The notes under the pieces are model-generated. The model ran no database searches, had not been told where the DNA came from, and saw only the letters and a list, made by a program, of their open reading frames with translations. The translations under genes and the position numbers were made by a program. 64,000 nucleotides of DNA. It comes from SZUA-36 sp963759155. Its GTDB lineage: Bacteria > Pseudomonadota > Gammaproteobacteria > Xanthomonadales > SZUA-36. The stretch spans positions 1-64,000 of the forward strand of contig CAVWXX010000013.1 in the NCBI GenBank assembly GCA_963759155.1. The letters run 5' to 3'. This document shows, one piece after another, positions 8,137-17,007 of this stretch (its first letter is position 1; each line of letters begins with the position of its first letter).

Positions 8137-8376
8137 ATGAAGATCGGGGTTCGATATTTTGCCTTGTTCCGTGAGCAGGCCGGTTGTGATGCCGAATCTG
8201 TTGAGTGGTCCGGCGGCACAGCCGCAGAGTTGTTTCAGCTGATGGCTGAGAGACATCCTTTACTGCGCAACCAGGCCGCCGCGCTGGTTGCTATCAATGA
8301 TGAAATGAGTGACTGGACCAGTACCCTGAAGGAGGGTGATGAAGTCCTGTTTTTCCCTCCGGTGGCCGGCGGATGA
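8137..8376 (+). CDS. moaD: Molybdopterin synthase small subunit MoaD
   Basis: Ubiquitin-fold sulfur carrier of 79 residues. It starts MKIGVRYFALFRE and ends FFPPVAGG; the terminal Gly-Gly is adenylated by MoeB and then thiocarboxylated, and donates sulfur to precursor Z inside the MoaD-MoaE synthase. The gene begins at the base after the moaA stop and its stop overlaps the moaE start (ATGA at 8373), so the three are translationally coupled. The matching activating enzyme, a MoeB-type protein, is encoded about 900 bases away on the other strand. Confidence 0.96.
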   Translation: MKIGVRYFALFREQAGCDAESVEWSGGTAAELFQLMAERHPLLRNQAAALVAINDEMSDWTSTLKEGDEVLFFPPVAGG

Positions 8377-8834
8377 AGTTTTCAGTTTCCCCGACTTCGA
8401 TTGATGTGAGCGCCGCCAGGCTTGCAGTGGCGGATAAACATTGTGGTGCGCTGGCCGTGTTCGAGGGCTGGATACGAAACCACAACGAGGGACAAGAGGT
8501 CGAGCGTCTGGAGTACGAGGTGTACCGCCCGGTGGCGGAAAAGGAAGGCGCCAAAATAATCGATGAGGCGATGGCCCGTTTTGGCATTCGTCATGCCATC
8601 TGCATCCACCGTGAAGGTCTGCTGGAGTTGGGCGAGTGTGCAGTGGTCGTGTGTGTCTCCTCCGCCCATCGTGATGCGGCCTTTGATGCCTGTCGCTATA
8701 TCATCGACCAGACCAAAGTTCGCCTGCCGATCTGGAAGAAGGAGCATTACGTCACCGGTGTCAGTGAATGGGTGAATTGCGAGCAATGTGCCGCGGCAGG
8801 GCATGCCCATGGGGGCCACAAGCATGACGGATGA
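8373..8834 (+). CDS. moaE: Molybdopterin synthase catalytic subunit MoaE
   Basis: Large subunit of molybdopterin synthase; it inserts the dithiolene sulfurs into cyclic pyranopterin monophosphate using MoaD thiocarboxylate. Motifs are GALAVFEGWIRNHNEG, LEYEVYRPVAEKE and the basic active-site run KVRLPIWKKEHY, with VSSAHRDAAFDAC between. At 153 residues it is of normal length. The tail AGHAHGGHKHDG is histidine-rich and unusual for the family; it may bind a metal. The end overlaps the start of the SufU-like gene. Confidence 0.95.
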   Translation: MKFSVSPTSIDVSAARLAVADKHCGALAVFEGWIRNHNEGQEVERLEYEVYRPVAEKEGAKIIDEAMARFGIRHAICIHREGLLELGECAVVVCVSSAHRDAAFDACRYIIDQTKVRLPIWKKEHYVTGVSEWVNCEQCAAAGHAHGGHKHDG

Positions 8835-9279
8835 GCGCATGCAGCGTTACAGCGATATCATCATCGAACACAGCCAGTTTCCCCGTCACCACGGTACGAT
8901 CGAAAACCCCACCCACCAGGGGCGTGGTGAGAATCCTTTTTGCGGTGACCGTGTCAGCCTGCAATTCATGGTCAACGACGAAGGTGTTATCGAAAAGGCC
9001 GCGATCGAAAGCGTGGGTTGTGCCATCTCCACCGCATCCGCATCACTACTGGCCTCCCATCTGCAAGGCCTGAGTTTGCATGAGGCGGAAGCATTGTTTG
9101 ATCAGATTCACAATACCGTTACCGGGGAGGCGGGTGAGGGTGTTGACGAGCAACTGGGGGAACTCGCTGCACTTGCTTTTGCGGGGCGTTACCCGTCAAG
9201 GGTGAAGTGCGCGACACTGGCCTGGCACGTTTTGAAACACGCCTTGCAACAGGATGACTCCCTGGCAACGACGGAGTGA
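8824..9279 (+). CDS. SufU/IscU-type iron-sulfur scaffold protein
   Basis: NifU-N/SufU-like protein of about 151 residues. The three conserved cysteines are in NPFCGDRV, SVGCAIS and RVKCATLAW, and the N-terminus YSDIIIEHSQFPRHHG matches the SufU pattern. Such proteins assemble or relay Fe-S clusters or, in the SufU branch, take sulfur from SufS. The start at 8824 overlaps moaE by 11 bases; 8839 is the alternative. Being the last gene of moaA-moaD-moaE, it may serve the two Fe-S clusters of MoaA or the MoaD sulfur relay; this is inference from operon position, since no suf or isc gene is in the window. Confidence 0.85.
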   Translation: MTDERMQRYSDIIIEHSQFPRHHGTIENPTHQGRGENPFCGDRVSLQFMVNDEGVIEKAAIESVGCAISTASASLLASHLQGLSLHEAEALFDQIHNTVTGEAGEGVDEQLGELAALAFAGRYPSRVKCATLAWHVLKHALQQDDSLATTE

Positions 9280-9288
9280 TACTTCAGT

Positions 9289-10011
9289 TCACTGCTTGCA
9301 ATCTTTGCAGTCCGGTTTTTTATTCATTTTGAGCGTTTGCCACTGCCAGTAAGTTGCATCGAAAAGATGTAAGCCGGCGGGTGTGTCCATTCCAGCCAGG
9401 TGAGCCAATGCAAAATATGCCGTGGACGCACCGATGAGACCTGCGACAGGGGCGAATATACCGGCACCAGGGCAATCTTCCAGTGTGTCCGGTGCACTGC
9501 CATAGGTGCAGCGGTAACAGGCCTGTGCGGGAAGGTCAGGGCGCATCATCATGATCTGGCCCTCCATGCGAATGCAGGCGGCCATGATCCATGGGGTTTT
9601 AGAGGAGAGACAGTTTCGGTTAACGGCCAGGCGGGTGCCGTAATTGTCGCTGCTGTCAATGACCAGGTCGCAGTCCGGAAAGAGCGTCTGCATGTCTTCA
9701 TCAGCCATACGCCGGTTGATTGCGCGTATTCGTGTGTCCGGGTTCAAGCTCTGTAAAGCGGTGGTTGCAACCTCGGTTTTGGCACGGCCAATGTCCGACT
9801 GGCGATAGAGTATTTGCCTGGCCAGGTTGCTCTCGGCCACGCTGTCAAAGTCACATAATGTCAATTGACCGACCCCGCTTGCGACCAGGTATTGCGCCAC
9901 CGCACAACCCAGGCCGCCGACACCGATCAGGGCCACATGTGCATCCCGTATTCGCTGCTGACCGGTGGTGCCGATATCGCTTAAGGGCAGGTGGGCCGAG
10001 TATCGACGCAT
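9289..10011 (-). CDS. moeB: MoeB/ThiF-type E1-like adenylyltransferase
   Basis: Activates a ubiquitin-like sulfur carrier by adenylating its C-terminal glycine. The Rossmann P-loop is GVGGLG at residues 30-35, followed by DFDSVAESNLARQ and SSDNYGTR; the zinc cysteines are C165/C168 (CYRC) and C235/C238 (CKDC), and C180 sits where the MoeB/ThiF family has its loop cysteine. There is no rhodanese domain, so this is the short bacterial type of 240 residues. It lies six bases downstream of moaC and faces the moaADE operon, so MoaD is the likely substrate, though ThiS cannot be excluded. Confidence 0.88.
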   Translation of the reverse strand: MRRYSAHLPLSDIGTTGQQRIRDAHVALIGVGGLGCAVAQYLVASGVGQLTLCDFDSVAESNLARQILYRQSDIGRAKTEVATTALQSLNPDTRIRAINRRMADEDMQTLFPDCDLVIDSSDNYGTRLAVNRNCLSSKTPWIMAACIRMEGQIMMMRPDLPAQACYRCTYGSAPDTLEDCPGAGIFAPVAGLIGASTAYFALAHLAGMDTPAGLHLFDATYWQWQTLKMNKKPDCKDCKQ

Positions 10012-10017
10012 TGAGTT

Positions 10018-10530
10018 CTAGTGCTTATCCACGATGGACTGGGCAACGGCAGACAAACCCTCCGGGTTGACCCAGTCACCTCTTTTGCCACCGGATTTAT
10101 ACAACAGCTTTACGTCCGTGATCTCGAGCGCGGCATTGATCGGCTTGGTCAGGTCCCAGATGGTCAGCAGTGCGATATTCAGACCGCACAATGCTTCCAT
10201 CTCCACGCCGGTCCGGGCGTTGATTTCGGCCACGGCGTACACGTCAACCGCAAAAGCCTCTTTAACAAGATGGGTATGAATCGAAACACGGTTGAGTGAA
10301 ATCGGGTGGCACAGGGGGATTAACGAAGGTGTTTGCTTGGCGGCCTGGATGCCGGCAAATTCCGCCAGCGCCAGCGCGTCACCCTTGGGCAGGGATTTGT
10401 CCCGCAGCAGTCCGAATGCCTCCTGGCCGACGATGATTCTGCCAGCAGCCAGCGCCAGTCGATAGGTGACCGGTTTGGCAGCGACATCGGCCATCGAGAA
10501 CCCGTGTTTTGTTTGTTCTGAGTCAGACAT
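10018..10530 (-). CDS. moaC: Cyclic pyranopterin monophosphate synthase MoaC
   Basis: Second enzyme of molybdenum cofactor synthesis, acting on the MoaA product. Diagnostic motifs are LIPLCHPI, the GVEMEAL stretch, DLTKPI near the active-site lysine, and VKLLYKSGGKRGDW at the end of the fold. Length is 170 residues, as normal. It is followed after six bases by moeB and preceded by the adenine deaminase gene on the same strand, so the two Moco genes here are transcribed opposite to moaADE. Confidence 0.96.
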   Translation of the reverse strand: MSDSEQTKHGFSMADVAAKPVTYRLALAAGRIIVGQEAFGLLRDKSLPKGDALALAEFAGIQAAKQTPSLIPLCHPISLNRVSIHTHLVKEAFAVDVYAVAEINARTGVEMEALCGLNIALLTIWDLTKPINAALEITDVKLLYKSGGKRGDWVNPEGLSAVAQSIVDKH

Positions 10531-10553
10531 GGTGTGCGGGGCTCCGTTTGTAT

Positions 10554-11558
10554 TTAGCGCATTGCATGGATGCGATCGAGGTGCGCTTGTTTCTCGGCTT
10601 TGGTCAGAAAAGATGATTCAAAACCGTTGATGGTTAATTGAAAGATCTCATCCCGGGTGAGTCCGGTAGCATCGATCAATGAATTGAAATTCTCGTTCAT
10701 ATATCCACCGAAATAGGCCGGGTCGTCAGAGTTGATACAGGCGTTTAAGCCCAGTGCCAGCATTTGCCTTATCGGGTGGCCGGACATGTCTTTTACGACG
10801 GCCAGTCGCAGATTGGATAGGGGGCAGACGGTCAGCGACATCTGTTCGTCAACCAGGCGCTGAACCAGGCCTTCATCTTCCAGGGCGCGGTTGCCATGAT
10901 CGATACGGTCCACTTTTAGTACGTCGAGTGCCTCGTAAACGTATTCAGGTGGTCCCTCTTCACCGGCATGGGCGACGCGTTTGAGGCCGAGTTCGGCTGC
11001 CTTTGCAAAAACCTGTTGAAACAGATGCGGCGGGTGCCCCAGTTCAGATGAATCAAGTCCCACACCCGTGATGCTGCCCAGGTATGGCCTGGCGGCCTCC
11101 AGCGTGGCAAGCGCGCTGGCCTCATCGAGGTGGCGTAGAAAGCACATGATGAGTTTGCTACTGATGCCTAGATCGGTTTTTGCCTTTTCAAGCGCGCCAC
11201 AGATGCCCTTCATGAACACATCAAACTCGATACCGCGTTCAGTATGACCCTGTGGATCAAAAAATATTTCGCAATGCACGACGTTCTGTTGGTGACAACG
11301 TTGCAGGTAGGCCCAGGTCAGGTCGTGGAAATCCTGCTTTGTTTGTAGTACGGACATGCCTTGATAATAAAGATCAAGAAAGTCTTGCAAGCAATTGAAA
11401 TTATATGCTTTAGATATTGCTTCTACATCTGGATAGGGAAGACTGACGCCATTGCGCCTGGCCAGTTCGAACATCATGGCAGGTTCCAGGCTGCCTTCGA
11501 TATGGATATGCAATTCGGCTTTAGGCAATCTTTCAACCAGCTGCTTGAGTTCAGACAT
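10554..11558 (-). CDS. Adenine deaminase (adenosine-deaminase-like type)
   Basis: Zinc amidohydrolase of 334 residues converting adenine to hypoxanthine. Metal and substrate residues are in KAELHIHIEGS (HxH), VAHAGEEGPPEY (His and Glu), DRIDHG and NSDDPAYFGGY. The pattern EIFFDPQGHTERGI and SSELGHPP matches the bacterial adenine deaminase branch better than true adenosine deaminases, and a clear adenosine deaminase is encoded separately at 60264. The start is at 11558, where ATG overlaps the galE stop (TGATG); a longer frame to 11693 would lie inside galE. Coupled to galE and followed by moaC. Confidence 0.85.
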   Translation of the reverse strand: MSELKQLVERLPKAELHIHIEGSLEPAMMFELARRNGVSLPYPDVEAISKAYNFNCLQDFLDLYYQGMSVLQTKQDFHDLTWAYLQRCHQQNVVHCEIFFDPQGHTERGIEFDVFMKGICGALEKAKTDLGISSKLIMCFLRHLDEASALATLEAARPYLGSITGVGLDSSELGHPPHLFQQVFAKAAELGLKRVAHAGEEGPPEYVYEALDVLKVDRIDHGNRALEDEGLVQRLVDEQMSLTVCPLSNLRLAVVKDMSGHPIRQMLALGLNACINSDDPAYFGGYMNENFNSLIDATGLTRDEIFQLTINGFESSFLTKAEKQAHLDRIHAMR

Positions 11559-12589
11559 CAGCTTGTTCTCCCGGCCTGGGTGCTGTCGTGCAATGTGTTT
11601 TGCCATTTCCACGAATCTGCACACATATTGTCGAGTGTACGACCCGATTTCCAGCCCAGTAATCGATTGGCCAGACTGGTGTCTGCCCAGCATTTTGCGA
11701 TATCGCCCGCACGGCGTTCAACAATCCGGTGGGGGACTTTGCAGTTGTTCACTTTTTCAAATGTGTTGATCATTTCGAGTACCGATACGCCCTGACCGGT
11801 GCCGAGGTTGACCGTCAGCATACCCCGCTCGCGTTGAAGATAGTCCAGCGCAGCGACGTGTCCGTTGGCGAGGTCGACGACGTGGATGTAATCGCGTACA
11901 CCGGTGCCATCGGGGGTATCGTAATCGTCACCAAATACCATCAGTTCATCGCGCAAACCTGCGGCGGTTTGTGCAATGAATGGCATCAGGTTGTTGGGCA
12001 CACCCCTTGGGTTTTCGCCGATGAGTCCGCTTTCATGGGCGCCCACCGGGTTGAAGTACCGCAGACGGGCCAGGCACCAATCAGGTTCTGCCCGGTAAAG
12101 GTCTGCCAGGATGTCTTCAATAACCAGCTTGGTCGCGCCATATGGGTTGGTTGTCGAGCGCGGGAAATCCTCGGTGACAGGTACGCTGGCCGGGTTGCCA
12201 TAAACGGTGGCCGACGATGAAAAAACCATCGTTTTCACATCCGCCTGGCGCATGGCCTCGAGCAGGTTAACTGTCCCGCTGACATTGTTGTCATAGTAAG
12301 CGAGTGGCATTTGCACCGACTCACCAACGGCTTTCAGGCCCGCAAAATGCATAACCGCGGTAACAGGGTGCTCCGCAAACAGGCGTTTCAACAAAGCCTT
12401 GTCGCGTATGTCACCGTCAACAAACACGGGTGTCCGGCCGCAAATTTGACCGATGCGCTGGATGACACTGGCATCGCTGTTACACAGATTATCCAGCACG
12501 ATGACATCATGGCCCGCTTCGAGCAGGGCAACACAGGTATGTGAGCCGATAAAGCCCGTGCCGCCTGTAACCAGTATGGATGTTTTCAA
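11558..12589 (-). CDS. galE: UDP-glucose 4-epimerase GalE
   Basis: Interconverts UDP-glucose and UDP-galactose, supplying galactose for envelope glycans. The NAD site is GGTGFIGSHTC at the N-terminus; the catalytic serine/tyrosine region is FSSSATVYGNP with YGATKLVIED (YxxxK); RYFNPVGAHESG and GVRDYIHVVDLA are classic GalE motifs. Length 343 residues. It is the first gene of a minus-strand run galE-ade-moaC-moeB and is divergent from rfbB across a 117-bp region. Confidence 0.93.
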   Translation of the reverse strand: MKTSILVTGGTGFIGSHTCVALLEAGHDVIVLDNLCNSDASVIQRIGQICGRTPVFVDGDIRDKALLKRLFAEHPVTAVMHFAGLKAVGESVQMPLAYYDNNVSGTVNLLEAMRQADVKTMVFSSSATVYGNPASVPVTEDFPRSTTNPYGATKLVIEDILADLYRAEPDWCLARLRYFNPVGAHESGLIGENPRGVPNNLMPFIAQTAAGLRDELMVFGDDYDTPDGTGVRDYIHVVDLANGHVAALDYLQRERGMLTVNLGTGQGVSVLEMINTFEKVNNCKVPHRIVERRAGDIAKCWADTSLANRLLGWKSGRTLDNMCADSWKWQNTLHDSTQAGRTS

Positions 12590-12706
12590 TTGTGAAGCCT
12601 TTTTAGCGTAGCCGGTATATTCAGCATGAATAATAATACAGCTTCCGGTTGAATTGTGGGAGGGTCAGATTATAATCACAGCACCTCATCAGATGTCTGA
12701 AAAACC

Positions 12707-13771
12707 ATGAAAATTCTAGTCACCGGCGGTGCCGGCTTTATCGGTTCAGCCCTGGTTCGTTACCTGGTTGAACAAACTGACAACGAAATCATCAATCTCG
12801 ACAAACTGACTTATGCCGGCAACCTCGATTCGCTGCTACCGGTCTCTGACTCAGACCGTTACCGGTTTGAGCAGGCAGATATTTGTGACCGCGAATCACT
12901 CGACCAGATTTTTGCCGGCCATCAACCGGATGCTGTTATCCATCTTGCAGCAGAAAGTCATGTCGATCGTTCAATCGACGGGCCGGGTGATTTTATTCAG
13001 ACCAACCTGGTTGGTACTTACAGCATGCTTGAAGCGGGCCGGGCTTATTGGTCCGGTTTGAGCGAGACGGGCCGGGCAGCCTTCCGTTTTCTTCATGTGT
13101 CTACCGATGAGGTTTACGGTGACCTCGCCGGTTGCGATGACCTGTTCCGTGAAGACACCTCCTATGACCCCAGTTCGCCATATGCAGCGACAAAGGCCGG
13201 TTCCGATCACCTGGTCAGGGCATGGGGACGCACGTTTAAATTCCCGGTACTGGTGACCAATTGTTCCAATAATTACGGACCCTACCAGTTTCCGGAGAAG
13301 CTCATCCCGCACATGATTCTCAATGCACTGAAGGGCAAAGCGCTGCCGATGTATGGTGATGGCACGCAGATAAGAGACTGGTTGTATGTCGATGATCATG
13401 CGCGCGCGCTTTATCGTGTACTGACGTCCGGGAAGCCGGGAGAGACCTACAATATCGGTGGTTTGAACGAAATGAAGAACATCGATGTTGTGAAGGAAAT
13501 CTGTGCCATCATGGATGAGATGGTCATGGACAAGCCCCCTGGTATCAATCACTTCGAAGAGCTGATCACCTTCGTAAAAGACCGCCCCGGCCACGATGAG
13601 CGTTATGCCATTGATGCGAACAAGATCCATGCGGAGCTTGGCTGGACACCGGCAGAAGATTTTGCTTCCGGTATACGAAAAACGGTGGCGTGGTACCTGG
13701 AAAACAGCCAGTGGTGGCAGCGTGTCGTGGATGGCAGCTATCGCCTCGAACGTCTGGGCTCCGGGAGTTAG
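12707..13771 (+). CDS. rfbB: dTDP-glucose 4,6-dehydratase RfbB
   Basis: Short-chain dehydrogenase-fold enzyme that converts dTDP-glucose to dTDP-4-keto-6-deoxyglucose on the way to dTDP-rhamnose and related sugars. Motifs are GGAGFIGSALVRYL, HLAAESHVDRSI, STDEVYGDL, YAATKAGSDHLVRAW (YxxxK), NNYGPYQFPEKLIP and RDWLYVDDHARAL. At 354 residues it is full length. The usual partners rfbA, rfbC and rfbD are not in the window, so the pathway must be completed elsewhere. It is divergent from galE. Confidence 0.93.
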   Translation: MKILVTGGAGFIGSALVRYLVEQTDNEIINLDKLTYAGNLDSLLPVSDSDRYRFEQADICDRESLDQIFAGHQPDAVIHLAAESHVDRSIDGPGDFIQTNLVGTYSMLEAGRAYWSGLSETGRAAFRFLHVSTDEVYGDLAGCDDLFREDTSYDPSSPYAATKAGSDHLVRAWGRTFKFPVLVTNCSNNYGPYQFPEKLIPHMILNALKGKALPMYGDGTQIRDWLYVDDHARALYRVLTSGKPGETYNIGGLNEMKNIDVVKEICAIMDEMVMDKPPGINHFEELITFVKDRPGHDERYAIDANKIHAELGWTPAEDFASGIRKTVAWYLENSQWWQRVVDGSYRLERLGSGS

Positions 13772-13844
13772 TCTTTAGCGCTTTTGTGTGCGGGTCTCCG
13801 GCCAGTGACACCGAGTGCATTGGCCATGGTTTTAACCGGGTTTC

Positions 13845-15224
13845 TTAGGTAGCAACCGGTTTTAATTGTGCAGTGAAATGCCGCAGGGAGCCGGGCTCCC
13901 AGGTCACTTCAAGACCCGGTATGTCCGCTATGTTGCTTCGTAGTTCCTCGAAAACCTCGATGATGTAGTCTGCCTGCGCCTGGGTATATACACGTCGCGG
14001 CATCGCCAGTCTCACCAATTCCATTGCCGCTGGTTTTTCACTGCCATCGGGTTGACGGCCAAACATGAAGCTGCCGATTTCAACACCACGTATCCCGCCC
14101 TGGATATATAGGGCAACGGCAAGTGATTGCGCAGGGTATTTTAACGCCGGGATATGTGACAACATCCGTTTTGCATCGACAAATATGGCATGGCCACCCG
14201 CCGGCTTCATGACCGGTATACCCAGTGCATCCAGTCTTTCATTGATGTACTGGATGGAGCGAATCCGGTATTGCAGGTAGTCTTCGTCGATGATTTCTTC
14301 CAGACCGGTGGCGATGCACTCCATGTCACGACCTGACAGTCCGCCATAAGTGGGAAATCCTTCGGTCATGATCAGGCGGGTGCGGGCTTTTTCTGCCCAC
14401 TCATCGTTGTTCAGTGCCAGCCAGCCGCCCATATTGGAGAACGTGTCTTTTTTGGCGCTCATGGTCATGCCATCGGCGTGAGAGAATATTTCGCGTACGA
14501 TTTCCTTGACCGACTTGTCATGATAGCCCGCCTCGCGCAACTTGATGAAGTAGGCGTTTTCAGCAAACCGGGCGCTGTCGATAATCAGCGGCTTGCCATA
14601 TTTATCGCAGATGGCCTTGGTGCCACGGATATTGGCCATTGAAACGGGTTGTCCGCCACCGGCATTGTTGGTGATGGTGATTTCGACCATCGGGATGTTA
14701 TCGGCCTCACGTGCCAGTAAGGCTTCGAGTTTGTCCAGATCCATATTGCCTTTGAAGGGGTAATCCAGTGCCGGATCGAGCCCTTCTGCAATGACCAGGT
14801 CACGCGCATCGATTTCCGCGTCTTCAAAATTGGCACGGGTGGTATCGAAGTGCGTGTTGTTGGGTACGATCTTGCCCTTGCCATGACCATCGGCCACAAC
14901 AAAGGTCAAAATATGTTCCGCGGCCCGGCCCTGGTGGGTCGGGATGACATGTTTGAAAGGCATCAGGTCCTTGACGGCATTTTCAAAGCGGTAATAGGAA
15001 GGCGAACCCGCGTAGGATTCGTCACCTTTCATCAGGGCCGCCCACTGGTTGGTGCTCATGGCGCCGGTGCCGGAGTCGGTAAGCAGATCGATGATGACGT
15101 CTTCGGATTGCAACGAAAACAGGTTGTAGTGGGCTTCTTTAATGAGCTCCCTGCGTTGTTCAATGGTGGTCATTCTGATCGGTTCAACTGTTTTGATCCG
15201 AAAGGGTTCGATGATGGTTTTCAT
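13845..15224 (-). CDS. tnaA: Tryptophanase-type PLP beta-eliminating lyase
   Basis: Splits tryptophan into indole, pyruvate and ammonia, using pyridoxal phosphate on a lysine in SAKKD (about K259). It is assigned to tryptophanase rather than tyrosine phenol-lyase by diagnostic residues: D127 in THFDTTR, DSARFAENAYF, and RGVEIGSF where the phenol-lyase has an arginine. The C-terminus WEPGSLRHFTAQL is also tryptophanase-like. The start is at 15224 with AGGGAA upstream; the 14 extra residues of the longer frame look like noise. Length 459 residues. It is the last gene of tpl-hpd-VOC-tnaA. No TnaC-like leader peptide can be seen. Confidence 0.88.
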   Translation of the reverse strand: MKTIIEPFRIKTVEPIRMTTIEQRRELIKEAHYNLFSLQSEDVIIDLLTDSGTGAMSTNQWAALMKGDESYAGSPSYYRFENAVKDLMPFKHVIPTHQGRAAEHILTFVVADGHGKGKIVPNNTHFDTTRANFEDAEIDARDLVIAEGLDPALDYPFKGNMDLDKLEALLAREADNIPMVEITITNNAGGGQPVSMANIRGTKAICDKYGKPLIIDSARFAENAYFIKLREAGYHDKSVKEIVREIFSHADGMTMSAKKDTFSNMGGWLALNNDEWAEKARTRLIMTEGFPTYGGLSGRDMECIATGLEEIIDEDYLQYRIRSIQYINERLDALGIPVMKPAGGHAIFVDAKRMLSHIPALKYPAQSLAVALYIQGGIRGVEIGSFMFGRQPDGSEKPAAMELVRLAMPRRVYTQAQADYIIEVFEELRSNIADIPGLEVTWEPGSLRHFTAQLKPVAT

Positions 15225-15317
15225 GGGTGTTCCCTGGTCGTTTGATACGGGCTCGACACGACACAAACCGGCACTGGCCGGTCGTCATTCGACCCTTTTT
15301 TCAAAGCCTGAATAAAA

Positions 15318-15860
15318 TCAGGATTCGAGATTGAATTCTTTTTCATGCATAAAGGCAGCATGTCGTGGTGCGCGCTTGGTCCGGCTCCATTCCTCGACCA
15401 TCTCCGGTGCCAGTTTGTAGAGTTTTTCCAGGGCGCCCGGACGTTCAACATTGGCACAGAGTTCAAGGCGGTGTCCACTGGGGTCGAAAAAATAGATGGA
15501 TTTGAAAAGGTAATGATCGGTGGGGCCGATAACATCCAGTCCGGCCGCTTCGATCTGTTGCTTGGCAGCCAGCAAATCATCCATGTCGCCAATTTCAAAA
15601 GCGATGTGCTGCACCCAGGGCGGTGTGTTCTCATCACGCCCCATGGGTGGTGAATTGGGTATTTCGAAAAAGGCCAGCACGTTGCCCTGGCCTGCATCCA
15701 GAAAGATATGGATATAGGGGTCAGGTTCCTTGGTGCTGGGTACCTGGTCTTCGGCAATGGCCAGCAGCAGATCCATATCAAGCACGTTTTTGTAAAACTC
15801 AACCGTTTCCCTGGCGTCTTTGCAGCGGTAGGCGACGTGGTGGATTTTTCTGATCTTCAT
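15318..15860 (-). CDS. VOC-superfamily (glyoxalase/extradiol dioxygenase-like) protein
   Basis: Single VOC-fold protein of 180 residues, two beta-alpha-beta-beta-beta modules. The metal ligands expected for the family are visible as His in HHVAY, His in VQHIAFEIG and Glu in GHRLELC. No specific reaction can be read; ring-cleaving dioxygenases, glyoxalases and isomerases share this fold. It sits 29 bases after hpd and 93 bases before tnaA on the same strand, so it probably handles an aromatic or keto-acid intermediate made by the neighbours. That link is inference. Confidence 0.8.
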   Translation of the reverse strand: MKIRKIHHVAYRCKDARETVEFYKNVLDMDLLLAIAEDQVPSTKEPDPYIHIFLDAGQGNVLAFFEIPNSPPMGRDENTPPWVQHIAFEIGDMDDLLAAKQQIEAAGLDVIGPTDHYLFKSIYFFDPSGHRLELCANVERPGALEKLYKLAPEMVEEWSRTKRAPRHAAFMHEKEFNLES

Positions 15861-15889
15861 GGTTTTTCCCGGTTTTTTACAGTCCGCAT

Positions 15890-16975
15890 TTATGATTTGT
15901 CCTCGGTGTCAATGATGCCCCGGCGTAACTGGTCGCGCTCCATCGATTCGAACAGGGCCGTGAAGTTACCCTCACCAAAACCCTCGTCTTTCTTGCGTTG
16001 AATGAACTCGAAAAATACCGGCCCGACCATGGTCTCTGAGAATATCTGCAGCAACAGGCGTGGATCATCATCGGCGGTTGAACCATCCAGCAGAATGCCG
16101 CGTGTCTGTAGCTCTGTGACCGGCTCACCATGCCCTGGCAGGCGTTCATCCAGCATTTCATAATAAGTGGCCGGTGGCGCCGTCATGAACGGCAAGCCCC
16201 TGGCTTTAAGGGCGTCCCAGCACTCGAGCAAATCATCACAGATCAGAGCGATATGCTGGATGCCTTCGCCATTGTAGGCCATCAGAAACTCTTCAATTTG
16301 CCCCACACCCTGGGACGCTTCTTCATTGAGTGGAATGCGGATTTTGCCATCCGGTGCAGTCATCGCCTTGGACAACAGTCCGGTGTATTCACCCTTGATA
16401 TCGAAATAACGAATTTCACGAAAATTAAAGATGCGTTGATAAAAGTTAGCCCAGAAATCCATGCGGCCACGGTAGACATTGTGGGTCAGATGATCGATCA
16501 GTGTAAAACCGCAACCCGGGGGATTGCGGTCGATATCATCATAAAAAACAAAATCGATATCATAAAAACTATGACCCTGTTCGTAGCGGTCAATCAGGTA
16601 TAGCGGAGCGCCGCCAATCCCCTTGATGGCGGGTAAGCGTAATTCCATCGGGCCCGTGGGGATATCGATAGGCTGGGCGCCCAGTTCCAGCGCACGGTAG
16701 TAGGCCTTGTGGGCGTCTTTAACCCGGAAAGCCATGCCACAGACGCAGGGTCCGTGTTCTTCGGCGAAATAGGCCGCATGGCTTTTGGGTTCCTCATTAA
16801 GTACGAAATTGATCTCACCCTGGCGATAGAGACGAACCTTCTTGGACCGGTGTTCAGCGACAGCGGTAAAACCCAGCATGTCGAATACGGGTTCCAGCAT
16901 TCCCGGGGTAGGGGATGCGAACTCGACAAACTCGAAGCCATCAAGACCCATCGGGTTGTCAAAAAGGTCTGTCAT
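15890..16975 (-). CDS. hpd: 4-hydroxyphenylpyruvate dioxygenase
   Basis: Non-haem iron enzyme that turns 4-hydroxyphenylpyruvate into homogentisate, the key step of tyrosine catabolism. The three iron ligands are in LIDHLTHNV (His), GIQHIAL (His) and VFFEFIQRK (Glu). Length 361 residues, normal for bacterial HPPD. GGAG lies seven bases upstream of the ATG at 16975. No homogentisate dioxygenase or tyrosine transaminase is adjacent. The gene lies between tpl and a VOC protein in one minus-strand run. Confidence 0.94.
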   Translation of the reverse strand: MTDLFDNPMGLDGFEFVEFASPTPGMLEPVFDMLGFTAVAEHRSKKVRLYRQGEINFVLNEEPKSHAAYFAEEHGPCVCGMAFRVKDAHKAYYRALELGAQPIDIPTGPMELRLPAIKGIGGAPLYLIDRYEQGHSFYDIDFVFYDDIDRNPPGCGFTLIDHLTHNVYRGRMDFWANFYQRIFNFREIRYFDIKGEYTGLLSKAMTAPDGKIRIPLNEEASQGVGQIEEFLMAYNGEGIQHIALICDDLLECWDALKARGLPFMTAPPATYYEMLDERLPGHGEPVTELQTRGILLDGSTADDDPRLLLQIFSETMVGPVFFEFIQRKKDEGFGEGNFTALFESMERDQLRRGIIDTEDKS

Positions 16976-17007
16976 TATTCAATCTCCATCGATTAAGGTC
17001 GGGTGCT

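Noticed and set aside
12971..13630. 219-codon frame on the minus strand
   Set aside because: It is antisense to rfbB and has no motif support.
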